64,000 bases of DNA from Coleophoma eucalyptorum (Eukaryota > Ascomycota > Leotiomycetes > Helotiales > Dermateaceae), in the NCBI GenBank assembly GCA_026120035.1, contig JALRME010000020.1:372001-436000 (forward strand), read 5' to 3'. The notes beneath the pieces are model-generated. The model saw only the letters and a program-made list of their open reading frames with translations, was not told where the DNA came from and made no database searches. This document shows positions 46,789 to 59,620 of the stretch, piece by piece; position 1 is the first letter of the stretch; the number at the start of each line of letters is the position of its first letter. Position numbers and translations under genes: made by a program.

Positions 46789-48289
46789 ATGAAGACTGTT
46801 TCAGAATCTTTGGAGCGTCTCGGGCTCTCAGTACCACCGACGAAGCCAGCCCAAGAGGTTTCCAAGTGCTTGCCAGTCCCTAATCCGGCAGAGTGTTTCT
46901 GGCAATCTGAGAAACATAAGTTGCATGACCACCGTTCTACAGAAGAACTTCCCAAACACAGCGATGTGGTCATAATCGGAGCTGGATACGCTGGCATCAG
47001 CACCGCATATCATCTGGTCAAGGAGGCCGGCGATTCTGTCAAGTCTATCACAATCTTAGAAGCACGTGGTGCTTGTTCAGGCGCAACTGGACGAAACGGA
47101 GGCCACATGAGACCAGACTTGTACGGCCATATTCCAACATATATCGAGCGAGGAGGAGCTCAGGCAGGAGCTGAGATTGCCGAGTTTGAGATCGCTCACA
47201 TCAAGGCGATCAAGAAGATCGTTGAAGCAGAGAAAATCGACTGTGACTTCACTCTCTCAAGGACAATTGATGTGTGGTGTAACGAAGAGTCCGCAAAAAA
47301 AGCCAAGGCCGTGTATGACCAGATGCTGAAGAACAATTTTGAGTATTTGGATGATGTAATTTTCTACACCGGAAAAGAAGTTGAGGGGGTAAGTGAAATA
47401 TGGCTAGTTAAAGTTTTCAATTTGCTGACTTTCATAGATCTGCGGAGTCAAAGGAGCAAAGGCCTGTGCTTCCTACACAGCTGGGAGTATGTGGCCTTAT
47501 AAGTTTATTTTGGGGCTCATCGAGGTCATTCTCGCAACTGGAAAAGTCAACTTGCAAACCAACACGCCGGTAACATCGGTAACCTCTGATTCCGATGGAG
47601 GATTTATCCTTGAGACATCTCGAGGAAAGACACATGCCAGCAAAGTTGTATATGCAAATAATGCGTACATTTCCGGTCTTTTGCCAGAATATGATCAGAA
47701 TATTGTTCCTTGCAAAGGCATATGTTGCCGCATAACTGTACCCGAGGGCACTACCGCACCACTCCTTAACAACTCTTACATCAACCGCACAGAAGACAAC
47801 ACTCTTTCATATCTTGTTGCAAGGTCAGATGGCAGCATCATCGTTGGTGGTGCCTCAGCAACGTTCAGGCCTCATAAGGACCAGTGGTATAACAATGTCG
47901 ACGACAGTGTTCTCATTGACTCAGCAAAGGACTACTACAACGATTATATGCAGAGGACTTATCATGGCTGGGAAAATTCTGGTGCTAAAGTTGACAATAT
48001 CTGGACTGGAGTTATGGGATATTCATACGACTCAAACCCACATGTTGGTGAAGTTCCTGGAAAGCCGAACCAGTTTGTCGTTGCTGGGTTCAATGGCCAT
48101 GGCATGCCAGTCATTTGGCTGTCAGGTAAGGCGGTTGCCAGGATGGTCTCTGAAACGATACCCTTCGAGCAGACCGGTGTGCCACGGTTATTCAAGACGA
48201 CCCAGGAGAGAATAGAGCGAGCAAGAAACGGATCTGAAGAGGAAGGTGACATTCTTGGTACTGGAAACGCGAAAGCCACAAAGCCTTGA
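46789..48289 (+). CDS. FAD-dependent amine/D-amino-acid oxidoreductase (DAO family)
   Basis: Two exons (46789-47388, 47438-48289) give 483 aa. The Rossmann motif VVIIGAGYAGISTAYHL is near residue 60, GATGRNGGHMRPDLYG is the flavin-contact loop, and VMGYSYDSNPHVGEVPG with AGFNGHGMPVIWLSGKA forms the C-terminal FAD contact. This is the OrdL/PuuB-like fungal subfamily, which oxidises amines or N-substituted amino acids; the substrate cannot be told. No signal peptide or PTS1 tripeptide (ends ATKP), so cytosolic. It lies between an amino-acid permease and an ACS transporter. Confidence 0.92.
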
Positions 48290-48640
48290 ACGCACTTTCA
48301 ATCTTCTGATGCCATGCCGACAGCGAATTACCATAAATCGCTTGGCCGAAATGACATAGTTGCACCATGAACAGTTTTATGGACGCCATCTGCGGTAACA
48401 GAATCTCCGCTTTACGTTGGCTCCTGGAAGGTGAAGCATATCTCAATGCCATATATGTATACTCTGAGGAACAGGACACGGAGTCGACATCAAGATCATT
48501 AATTCTGAAGCCTTGGGTGAACAGGACCTTAAGACTGATCAGTCTTTTTAACAAAAGAAAATCAATATATTCTCTAGCTTATAACTTAGATCAGACTATA
48601 TGATGAGACAAATACTACAAAGTTCAGGGCAACTACTTAT
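48290..48640. other. Convergent intergenic region, oxidase to transporter
   Basis: 351 nt, AT-rich, holding the 3' ends of two convergent genes. Nothing else seen. Confidence 0.5.
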
Positions 48641-50368
48641 TTAGTAAACATAACGAAAATTTGGGTTCTCCTTGTCCGTCATATTTTCCCAGAGCATTTG
48701 CTCATCATCCAGGGATGAATCCATGCCAGTGGCTTGACGCTTGTCTTTCTGCTTGTTGGCCCAGACATAATATCCAAACAACACAATTGAGATGACCGCT
48801 CCACCGGCCTGCGTAGCCATGACAGCAATTTTAGCTGGACGGTACGCCGGCGCGTCTTTCGCCTGGAAAGTCTGGGGACCGATGATATTGCCGATGGAGA
48901 AGCTACCTGCAATCAACGCAGCACTGATGGTCCGTTTGGTGTGGCCTGCAACATTCGACATGGTCCATTGATAGATGATTGTCAAAGTGCCTGTGATGGC
49001 ATTGACAAGATAGACCCCGACTAGGAGAGCCGCCCGCTTGGATTTTGGCATAAACGACATCAGTCCACCCCCAATCATACCTGGGATACAGCAAAGTGCA
49101 AGCCAGGCCCATCGATTAGAGGTCTTGCGGACACCGTATCCAACGATCAGAGATGCAGCAATTGAGACAATTCCACTGGGCATATTGAGTAGAGCGGTGT
49201 TGTAGGAAGAGAATCCGAAGCTTTGAATAAGTGTTGAGGAGTATGTTGTGATGACCCCGCTGGACACGGAAATCTAAACAATGTTAGGCTTTGTAGTTAC
49301 TCATAAGATAGAATATCCTTACACATATTGTGCAGACTGTCATTAGCCACATTTGCACGTCGAGTAAGAGTTCCCAGACTTGTGATGCCTTGAAGTGTCT
49401 GTTCTCAATGCCTGTTTGATTTACACTAATATGCTTTAGAAGCGCTGCTTTTTCGGAATCCGTGAGAAATTTCGCTTTCATTGGAGAGTCAGGCAGAATG
49501 AAGAACGTGGCAATGCCAATCAAACTAGTCAAGACCCCGATAAAGACGAACATGGCCTGCCAGGACTTGAAGTGGGTGTTATGGACATGTTGAAAAGCAA
49601 AGGAGACGATGCCGCCGAGGATCTGACCAAACCCGAGCCCAGCATACCAGATAGAGAAGCGCGGTGCCTGTTCTGACTTGGTGTAGTATTGACTGCTAAT
49701 CAGCATCAAACATGGTGCAATTGCTGCCTCGAAGATTCCAAGCATGATACGTGATGCTAAGAGGGAGTGGTAGTTGAAAGCTCCTGCTGCGGCTGCGCAG
49801 CTGACGCCCCAAAGGGCAACATTGATACCCAGCCATTTACCGGCAGGGAACTTCTGAAGGATGTATCCTATTCAAGGCTTGTAAGTAATGGACTGACAAC
49901 CAGATCTTATGACGAACCAGTAGGAACTTCTGCGATGAGATAGGCTATGAAGAATGCTGATCCAACGTTGGAGAAATCGTTTTTGGTGAGCTTGAGTTCC
50001 TTATTTATTCCCATCACTGCAGCATACTATATGAAGACACCCAAAGTCAGCTAGCTGCGTTGCACAGATAAATCTTCTCATTTTTGTGGGGAATTTCCTA
50101 CGTTTATCACAACTTTGTCGAGAAACTGAAGAGTGTAGCACGCAAACATAATGGGCACAATTCTCCAATCAATCTTTCGTCGTAAGTCCGCAAGATTGAT
50201 GCTTTCGGACTCGACTCCAGTATGCTCATTCAAGTACTTGAAGGCTTCATCAACGTCGCTCACTTCCTTGATATCGTGAATTGGTGGGGTGCTTCTAGTG
50301 TCCATCGAATCAGTGACAGCTTTTTGTCCTGTGCCGACTTTTTCATCGATAGAGGATGACATTGTCAT
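48641..50368 (-). CDS. MFS transporter, anion:cation symporter (Dal5/Tna1-like), second copy
   Basis: Four exons on the minus strand (50368-50102, 50026-49918, 49867-49323, 49273-48641) give 517 aa. ACS-family landmarks: KIDWRIVPIMFACYTLQFLDKV, SNVGSAFFIAYLIAEVPTGY, RIMLGIFEAAIAPCLMLISS, and WTMSNVAGHTKRTISAALI. Twelve helices are expected, with a central loop around KFLTDSEKAALLKHISVNQT. It imports an organic anion such as a carboxylate, vitamin or ureide. It could serve the adjacent oxidase or be the second nicotinate-pathway carrier; neither is proven. The next in-frame ATG is at 50362. Confidence 0.9.
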
Positions 50369-51753
50369 TGAGTGACCCTCGCACTGATGATCTTGAGCTG
50401 ATAGTTGAATCGAATCAACCTTAATTTAAAGGTGGTAGTGTCCTGCACCGGTTGGTACAGGCTTGAGGTAGAAGAAGTATGGTAAACTCAAAGAAATGTT
50501 AAACATGGAACATCGTTTTGGAGAAGTCGAAAATCCCAGAAACCCCAAGCTATCTCTTCGGCAATGTGACTTAACTAATCTCTCCGTGCATTCAGCACAC
50601 TTACCAACCAAATCCATAGTCTTTGTTGCCAAGGAATAATTTTGTGCACTGCTTGCATCATCTAGACTCGCAAGTTCCCTGCATTTCCCCTTGCCTCAAT
50701 TTTTTTGGGACTTCTACCAGTATTGAATCTGCAATGTTGATTGCATGGAAATAAGGAAGGGTTATCGGAAAGGTTCTTCCGTGTACATGGTTCTTGGTAG
50801 TTTTCCGGTGCCAGTCTGCAGGCCTTGGTCGCTTCAAGCGGCGAGGTGCAGAACAGATTGTACTTCCGTATTTCGTATCGGCCAGGAAGTTAACCGAGCT
50901 TTGATTTCGGTAATAGGAGAGTCGATCTTTAAGTCGGAACAAGGGCAGTTGACCGAACAGACCAGAATCACAGCTGCGAACTAAGACGCTGCTGTATCAT
51001 ACCATTGTTTACCCCTCAGTCCTTTCCTTGTCCTGACTTCAACATGAATAGTATAACCATTGACGAAATAAAGGCATTCTGTTGGTATAGCTAGTAACTA
51101 GTACAGGAAGTCGCTAAACAATACATGCTGGGTGATAAGCACTTCTGCTAAATGTATTCTACTTCGCCATTTATACTAGCAGTGAAACCCTGTTCATAGC
51201 TGAGTTGTCGTCTCCTTCGATTGGGTCCGGTAGTCCCTAGAAACGTGAGGTGTGATGCGGCGTGTACCCCCATTCAAGCCCACGCATCAAATCCATGCTA
51301 GGCGCATATTCAACTTTCGGATTCATCCAAGTGAAAGAATATGTTTCAGAGCCCCATGTATAGGCATAGTTACAGCACGTTTCGACAGTCTATCGAGTTG
51401 GAAAGCAGAGCCAGGATTTGAAGTTACTGCAGTTGATATTCCTTTTGCTAACATCAAATCCCAGTAATTGTTATCAGGTCTGATGTGACACTGACGAATC
51501 CTATTGATCCTTTCAGAAAAATAATCCTAGAGGTTTCTCTGATAACGTCTTGATGTGGTTCGTCATAAATTTTTAGGACGAGTGACTGATGCTGGTAGGG
51601 AGAAAGGAGACTCTTAAATGTCGAGACTTCTCCGAGGTAGATCGATTTGATCTGCTGGTACGAGCTCACTTTGAACAATCATTCTTTCATACCAAAACCC
51701 GATGATCACTTCTCGACAATCTCAAGAGCGGATTCCATCTCTATGTGAACACG
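50369..51753. other. Intergenic, no gene recognised
   Basis: 1.4 kb between the transporter and PTH11-like gene starts. Frames of 70-95 codons on both strands overlap and show no domain. One TGATAAG box is near 51131-51137. No repeats or RNA genes seen. Confidence 0.5.
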
Positions 51754-53196
51754 ATGTCACCTGGCACTTGGATCCACAATGGTAGCGCAAAACTCGATGA
51801 GGAATCTCAATACAGAACGATTCTGGGTGTGTCGATCGCTCTCACGATAGTGATGACAGTTATCGTTGGCTTGAGAGCCTACGTTCGAGCAGTCGTAATA
51901 AAGGCTATTGGCGCTGATGACTGGGTCATTATTTTCTCGGCAGTACTGTTTCTCTATCCACTATTTCTACGTACGCTGTCTTTGCTGACAACCTCAAAAG
52001 CTTTGTAGCATCACTTATAATGGCCTTTGCATTGGTCGTAGGTTCTACAGCTCTCAGGTCGTGATACTGCTAAAGAGGACCACAGAAACTAAATGGGGAC
52101 TTGGCCTCACCGTAGCTCTCAGACCAAAAGCGAATTTCGATGTCTTCTCCGTGGTATGTTCAAGAGTGAGAAGACTTTTCAATCTATTATCATGCTTATT
52201 CGTCCAGCTCAACTTTGCAGGAAAGCCAATCTATGTTGCTGGCATCTTAGGATTCAAAATGGCACTCTGCTTGGCTTATCTTAGGATTTTGTCGCACTCC
52301 AGTCGTCAATACAGAAACATCATCTGGTGTGTACTTGTAACCTGTATTGCAGGACATATTGGTGGGGTATTACTTCTTATATTCTTATGCAGCCCAGTAA
52401 GTTGGTCAAATTCTTCCAGCTGCTTCGAGCTTTATGTTAACAGTTGCCCAAAGGTTGAAAAGTCGTGGAAGCCTTTAGTTCCTGGTACTTGTATTGCCAA
52501 TGCCACATCTGTTTATGCGCTCGGTGCCATCTCAATTTTCTATGATATTACAATCCTTCTACTTCCAATTCCCATGGTCATGGGTCTACAAATCAGCAAC
52601 AGGAAACGATGGGGTCTCGTGGGCGTATTCACTCTTGGTATCTTCACGACTTTCTGTTCAATCATGCGGCTTGCGCAGATAAAGTCAATTCTTGCAACAG
52701 GAGACCAGACAGGGTTGGTAATGTGGGCAACAATTGAGTTAAATGTCGGTGTAAGTTTTAAAACGATACATTTTATGTTCGCAAGTAGTTCTGATCAACT
52801 CAACTTCTGCAGATCTCGCTCACCTGTCTCCCAACTCTAATTCCACTTATCAAATACTACCGCAACAAAAATGGTACAAGCCAAGGGGGGTACAATCTTG
52901 ATGATACGTCAGGCTCATATTTTCGCGCATACAAGAGCCAAGACCGCGCGAACCTGCCTCGAAAACATCCCAGTCCTGAATGGAAGGATGAAGATAGCAT
53001 TGACCATGATAATAGTAGCCAGAAGAAAATCTTAGGGCTTCAGAGTTCCTTAAAGGCATCAAGCCCGGATGATAATAGAGATTCAAGATGGGCGAGCTCC
53101 AAAGACATCATTGCGAAGACTGAGTTTAGTGTTGAGTCAAAGGGGGCGACGGACGAAGATAGGAAACTCATGAATAGGAAACCTTGGGATCCGTGA
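51754..53196 (+). CDS. PTH11-like seven-helix membrane protein (fungal rhodopsin-like domain)
   Basis: Four exons (51754-51942, 52001-52153, 52208-52750, 52813-53196) give 422 aa. The ATG at 51754 follows the family pattern. Landmarks of the fungal integral-membrane family are LRAYVRAVVIKAIGADDWVI, TKWGLGL, NFAGKPIYVAGILGFKMALCL and ILLLPIPMVMGLQIS. Seven helices precede a hydrophilic Ser/Asp-rich tail of about 110 residues. Members include surface-sensing receptors, but the group is large and most have no known ligand. No CFEM domain is present. Confidence 0.87.
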
Positions 53197-54170
53197 GGCA
53201 GGAAACACGTATCTCGAAATTAAGATAGAGTGCTCTTACCGCATACGTTAAAACTTGGTCTTTGAAAATTTTAGACCATTCAGTATCTAATTCTGCGATA
53301 CAAGATACTTTAGGTGCAATCTATGGTAGGTATAGCTGTTACCGGACGAGATCCGCAGGCTTTAAACAACTAGGCTGGTCGAAAAGACGGGAAGGAATGA
53401 AAACCCAGAGCTAGAGGGTATTTTCAAATCGATTTTAAGAATTAGAGCATCACAATATGGCCCTTTAAATTAACCTCAAAAAAAGCCCCGATATTTATTT
53501 AAAATAATTATCTTTCAAATCATACTCACTTGCACGGAGAAACCTACACTGATTATTGTGATTCTGGTCTTAGGAGTACTTTCATTCACGGGGCATACCT
53601 CCCCCCCCCCTACCCAGGCCCCGGACGCCACATACCCCATGGATCTGTGCCGCCCATCTGCATATCAACATGATATTAAGCATAGAAACGCCCCTGCCGC
53701 ATCGATTACAAAAGATCGGAAACGCCTTCCGACTTTGGCTCTAGTATCTATTGTATCATGTATCTTAAAGTGGCACCAGAGACTGCAATCGCGCAAGCGT
53801 ACGTGCGGCAGTTTGCATGGGTCAATCCTCGGAGGTTACTCCAGAGGGTAGAAAAGTGGCACACTGTTTTCGACAGGGTCTTTCGTAACATTAATCTGGC
53901 ATGATTGGATTGGTGATTGATGATTACAAAACCTACATTGAAAGAGATTGTCCCTCTATTTGCCTTGCTCGTTGCGATACCGCCTAACTAGTAAATTGCT
54001 CCGTTCTTCGTATTCCCGTAGAGTCCAAAGACAAAACAAGGAGTCAGGAGAAGTCTTTAACAAGATCTGAACGAAGTGGAATTGAAAGTATCAAATCCTT
54101 CGCTGATAAGGAATATCTGCTAGCTTATTGACTCCCAGGGCATACAATACCCAGGTTCTTATACTTTACC
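53197..54170. other. Intergenic, AT-rich with a poly-C run
   Basis: Strongly AT-rich around 53450-53520, with a run of ten C at 53601-53610. The frame crossing the run has no domain. It could hold decayed sequence, but no transposon feature was recognised. Confidence 0.45.
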
Positions 54171-55584
54171 ATGGCAGCCACAAAGTCATCAGGATCAGAT
54201 GCAACTCTGCAGCAAGGAGCTCACATCCTCATTATCGGAGCTGGTATCACAGGGTTAACTCTAGCTCAGGCGCTACGCAAAAGAAATTCTGAGAATCCTT
54301 CAGCAACGCCCATAAAGTTTTCCATATATGAGCGCGATGAGCACGCTCTCGCACGTGGAACAGGCTGGGGCCTCTCATTGCACTGGGCTCTCGGGCAATT
54401 CACAGCGCTATTGCCTCAATATCTCGTTGAAAGACTCCCTGAAGCCCTCGTCGACCCGGACTCGGCAGCCCGAGGGGAATTAGGAGACTTTCGACTGTTT
54501 AACCTCCAGACAGGCAAAGATGATTTTATGACACCACCTAGTGATAGTCCACGGAACAGATTCTCGAGGGAGAAATTAAGGAGGTTGTTAATGGATGGTT
54601 TGGATATTAATGTACGTGGTTGCATCATACTTAAACCAGTAATGAATCGCTGATCCTCTCGACATAGTGGTCTAAGAACCTGGATACAATTCAGTACCCA
54701 AACCAGAGTGAAGTCGTTGCTCAGTTTTCAGATGGCACCATTGCCACGGGCACAATTCTTGTGGGCTGTGATGGCTCTCGTTCACAGGTCAGACGCATTC
54801 TGTGTCCAACAAACCACACCAACAACATCGTACCCATCCGTTTAATGGGAGTCACAGTTCCCTATTCTCCGGAAAGATGCAAACCTATCCAGGCTCTGGA
54901 TCGTTATTTCTTCCAATGCTGCGACCCTGCTACGGATACTTTTATGTTCTATGGATTTCTCAACGTGCCCACCTCGAAGCAACAGGACGCTGCAATGGAG
55001 ACCTTGCCAATCACCTGTCAGGTATTGACTAGCTGGCCTTGTCGGCCAGGATTTATGGGTAGCGATGAAGTGACTGAAGTTCCTGCTGAGAACAATGAGC
55101 GGCTAGCTTTAATGAAGAGCATTTCGTCAAGATGGACGGAGCCATTTAAGCAGCTTGTCTATGATATTCCGGACACGGCTGAGGTGAAGGTGGTCAACTT
55201 GGAAGATTGGCCGCCACAGAAGGGCGCCTGGGATAATCGAGAAGGCAGAGTGACGCTTATTGGTGACGCTGCCCATGCGATGACTATGTGTATGTCTCCT
55301 TTCTCGGCCTGCTTACTTCTAGCTAACGAAGACTATCAGACCGTGGTGAAGCTGCGAACCATGGGATTGCGGACGTGAAAGTCTTCCTGGAACAGTTGTT
55401 CTCAGGAAATGAGATGTCGCTTAAGTCTAAGATTGATGCGTACGAGGTTGAGATGGTTGAGCGCAGTCGACCTGCCGTCCTGAGATCAAGAAAGGCTTGT
55501 ATGCACGCTCACGATTACGCGTCTGTAACGGATCAGAGCCCTCTTATCGCTAGAAGAGCTATTGTTGCTGATGACGAGGAATAG
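54171..55584 (+). CDS. FAD-dependent monooxygenase (FAD_binding_3 type)
   Basis: Three exons (54171-54611, 54668-55289, 55340-55584) give 435 aa. Motifs: ILIIGAGITGLTLAQAL near residue 20, LVGCDGSRSQVRRIL (DG), and VTLIGDAAHAMTM-YRGEAANHG across the last intron (GD). It belongs to the fungal PHBH-like group common in secondary metabolism and in catabolism of aromatics. Unlike the two cluster monooxygenases (11716-13950 and 14477-15978) it has no pathway partners nearby, so the substrate is unknown. Cytosolic by lack of targeting signals. Confidence 0.9.
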
Positions 55585-55772
55585 CAAGGTTGTTAGAGCA
55601 GCTAGAACACTTGCTTAAGTTATCCTTCACACCTTTGACCTTTGCACTGTTTTTCAAAGATATGGGACCAACTGGCATCTGCAATGTAAATAGAAATTTC
55701 AAAGCATAGCCAGAAGTATTTGGTATAGCGAACTATTGGCTTTTGATAAATAAATGCATGCTTCTCTGAAGT

Positions 55773-58700
55773 CTACCATTTGTCAGGACCGAATCTTCCT
55801 CCCTCAGGAACGGTTTTGTAAGCACATGCCTGCCAATCGCAGCCTTGCTTATATACTTCTGTGCCCCACCAATTGAAATTTTCCATCCAACCAGGATATA
55901 CAAAACCAAAGAAAACTACCACCAGTCCAAAAGCAAGGCCAGAATCCAAGGCCGCGCTCATAGTCATGGCATATTTACCCCACCAGGCACCAGCCCGACG
56001 TTTGATAACATAATTGAAAATGTAGCAAACTAAGGCCCAAACTGAAAAGTTAATGCCAGTAGCGGGCGGTATCCAAGATAGGGAGCCAAAAAGAACAGGG
56101 AGGTTAATTTTGCGGACGATGCTAGTTTTCTTGTGTCTAGAATATAACCATAGAGGGATTGGAGCAATGGCCCCAAGGAGGAAGCACCAAACCAGAGGGT
56201 GGTATGTCGCATTAGGACCAAAGAATTCTTTAGGACCAACCACACCCCAGAGAATACTTCCATTAAAATGCACTCGAGCGATAGGGCAGACGAAGCCGTT
56301 GATGGCTTGTGGTGTGCAAATATTTGGCACATTAGCAAACATCCAGTTTAGGACGGCTATCTGTGTGACCGAGGATACAATAGTCGCCACCATTTGAACA
56401 GTGAAAAGTATTCGAGGAGGTATTTTCATGTAGTGGCCCAATTTAAGATCGGCGGAGAATTTAATACCTTGCGCAGAAGATATGTAGCCGTACGTTACAA
56501 ATACCATATTTGCAACGGGCCGACCGGGAAAGACAGCTCCACAAACGAGTTGACAGATAAGATAGATACTGCTATGTTGATTCGTAATTGCCATGACGAT
56601 TCCAATGGGAATGAAGAGAATAGTACAGATACCCAGAGCGAGCAGGAGTCCGTACCAGGGGAGATGTATAGGATAGCTGACATGTTAGCATAACATGGGC
56701 AGAGAGGATCAGAACTTACTATTCGACTACAAACATTCCAACAGCTGTCATGGTCACGAAAGTAGCTAGATACCAACTGATGGGTGCATCCTTGTATCTC
56801 TTCATAAGTCTGTTATGAACATCTTCCTCGCTTATAATATTGTCCATATTTGAGGTAGATCGCTGTAGTCTCAGAGTGCTTGCGTTGGCCGAAGTAAGTC
56901 TGGCAGATGAACCTGCATTAGACCCAGGTAGTGAGCTGTATGCTCCTTTGGTCTGTCCTTCGACTTCTTGCAGAGATCGTTGCCACTGTCTCAAGATATC
57001 TTTTCCATGCCAGCATGCCGTATGAGTCAGAAGTGATGCAAGAGCTGCAAATTGCAGGCCATAACTAAGCACGTAGGTAATAGGCAAGTATACCCGACTA
57101 TAACTTTGGTAGGCTTCTCGGTCGAAGAGAAAGTCGGGGGTCAATATCTTACTGACATCATAGAGGTTCCCGGTGTTGTCAAACACCGCGGAAGATAGGA
57201 TTGGCATATAGGATGAATAGAAGACGTTCGAGTAGTATGCAATGGGAGCAATCACCCACATAACAATTACAAGTCCTCCAACAACATTCATAGCTGCCCA
57301 AAACGGGGTTAAGAGTGGTGATCCAATGTAAGCAATTTGTGCCCAATCGAAGGTGACGGGGAAGAGACCGAGTCCAGAAGCAACTCCAAAAAGATTTGCG
57401 ATCACGACATTTTTGGGAGCAAACCAGGTGATGATGCTGAAGTAGCTCAAAGCTGGCATGAGAAGACCTGGTAAGAAGTAGAACAGAAAGGCCGAAAGCC
57501 AGACAATGAGGAAGAACCTCCATCTGGTGACCCGCCAGCCATTAGCGATAGTATTTTCTTCCTTGTGTAAGGTCGTAAACATTGCAGCAGACATCAAAGT
57601 CCCGGGCCAGATCATTCCACCAGGTCTAACGAGAAAGCGTCGAGCAAGGCCTGCAAAAGTATAGCCCAGTATCTGTGTAGACAGGATGAGCAGCAGTTGA
57701 TATGTGATGCTAACCTTTTGGTTGTAAAAGTGTGTCTGCTCAACGATAACATCGGTTGCAAATGCAAAACCAAAGGACACATTACTACTGATATATACGC
57801 AGCTGTGCTCTTTCTCATTCCACCGACCTTGAGCGAGCCAGAGTCGTATACGTCGCAGCAGACCTTGTGGAGCCACAGATGCATTGTCCGGTGGTGTTCG
57901 TTCCGCCAATACCCCGTCTATAAACTCTTCTTCTGGATCATCCCTTCTTTTCAATAGCGTATCCCAAATGATTCCAAGTGGGTGGACAAGTAAAAGTGCA
58001 ATTACGGGTGTGATAGCGACGCTAGGGTATCTTAGGGAAAAGAATAGATTTGCTGAAGAGCCCAGTATTGCAAACAGCAGAGACAGCGCCCACATCCGCG
58101 GAGTATTTATTGAGAGTGCCGTATTGTCCGTAGCAGAAACAGATGCTCGTACTTGTGCGTATGCAGAATTATCTGGAGGGTCTTCAGTGTCCGTGGTTGT
58201 GGATTCGTCATCCAAAATTGCTTCTTCACCGTCTTCATCTGGGATTTCGAGACGGGATTTGTCGGTTGGGTGCTCATTGCTACCGATCGGAATCCCACCA
58301 ACGGCATACCTGCTGTCCAGCCCGGTATCATGGTCCAAACTATCTTCAATGCGACCCTTCGATTGATTGAAGTTCGATGATCGCCGGCGTCCAGACGAAT
58401 ACGAGGCTCTATCCGAACTTCTTCTTGCGCTGGTTTTCCTTGGTCTTATACTTGCAGAACTGACTGCATTTCTTAACCTGGAACCTGGAGCTGTCCTCCC
58501 TGTCGACCGTTTACTGCCCTCATGGTCTTCGTCTTCACTACTTTCATTTGGAGCTCCAATAGGGACAGCGCCATACGACCCAGTCCCAAAGCCCGGGGCA
58601 GAGCGCAGGAACAGAGGAGATTTGGACATCAGACCGAAAAGGCTTCGCAAAGGGTTCGCAGAAGGTTTATTGGGGACTATGGACCCGTCGATGTTTTCAT

Positions 58701-58899
58701 GTTCGCTGTCGCCTGAATCTCTACGGTGACGTCGAAGAAGAGCAGCGTCAGATTCCGGGTCAAGATCCGACAGAGAGGACGAAGCGCGTCTTCGTGCGGA
58801 AGATGGCAGTGAGGAAAGCGGGATATCAGTAGAATTGATTTCGTGATCATGACATGGTGTTTGGGCAGAGGTCGAGGAGGGTTGGGGAGGCCTAGACAT
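55773..58899 (-). CDS. OPT-family oligopeptide transporter
   Basis: Two exons on the minus strand (58899-56720, 56676-55773) give 1027 aa. A Ser/Arg/Asp-rich cytosolic N-terminus of about 260 residues precedes the first helix (ALSLLFAILGSSANLFFSLR). The OPT signature is seen as PGRPVANMVFVTYGY and KLGHYMKIPPRILF, and a C-terminal WWGTEVYKQGCDWQACAY closes the protein. It imports tetra- to hexapeptides or glutathione-like peptides with protons. The N-terminal arm is longer than in yeast Opt1 and rich in possible phosphosites. It ends 188 nt from the monooxygenase stop, tail to tail. Confidence 0.93.
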
Positions 58900-59620
58900 T
58901 TATTTGCGATAGAAGGCTATAGTGGGGCAGATTGAATTTCTTCTTTCGCTCGCGCAGGCGGGTAAACAAGGTATCAGGGTAAGACGAGGCACGGGAAGAA
59001 GAGCAAGTACACCTATGGGGATAGGATATCAATTGGGTTGTGAGTGTGCCATAATTGCGCTTGAAGCTTGAATTGAAGGTAAACAAAATAAGGATTGTCA
59101 ACAACGCATAAAGCTGAAGCTGTCAAAGTTTGAAGGCGGTACCGTGTGCTTAGCTTATCAGATAAACTGATAACGAACCCCAGTCCTTCTGTTATGGCTG
59201 CCTAATTCTCCAGCTTTGAAATAATCAGGCATCAACTGCCAACTCCAGCACCACCAGTTCCAACTTCAGAAACTGTTCCGTGCTAGCACATCTCAGTCAG
59301 CGCGTGGTATTTAGTGAGAACGAAAACCGTGCTCCCCCTCACACCTTCGTATCGTGAGTCTTGACTAGAAGTCAAGCCTCTTGACTGCGCGTCTTCTTTG
59401 CATCTTAGATCCTTTATTCATTAAATTGTTCCTCTCACCTCCCTTCCCATTTCCCATCCACAATCTAAGAAATCCTACGACGCCAACCTTTCCCGGCTAG
59501 TCGCTTACTTCCGGAACAGCTGGAAATCACTCATTCTAGTTCCTTTGCAGTCAGCCTGATCACCTACCAACTATAAAATCATCCTCAATTGAAGAGCGTC
59601 CACATTCTTGATCAACCACT
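58900..59620. promoter_or_regulatory. Divergent promoter OPT / membrane protein
   Basis: No gene. A dense GATA element, CTTATCAGATAAACTGATAA, spans about 59154-59173: three GATA cores, one inverted. It lies about 255 nt upstream of the OPT start. An AGTGGGG heptamer near 58920 lies outside the nicotinate block and shows that box is not exclusive to it. Confidence 0.5.

Noticed and set aside
53558..53851. 97-codon frame through a ten-C run
   Set aside because: Depends on a homopolymer, no family resemblance, no splice continuation.
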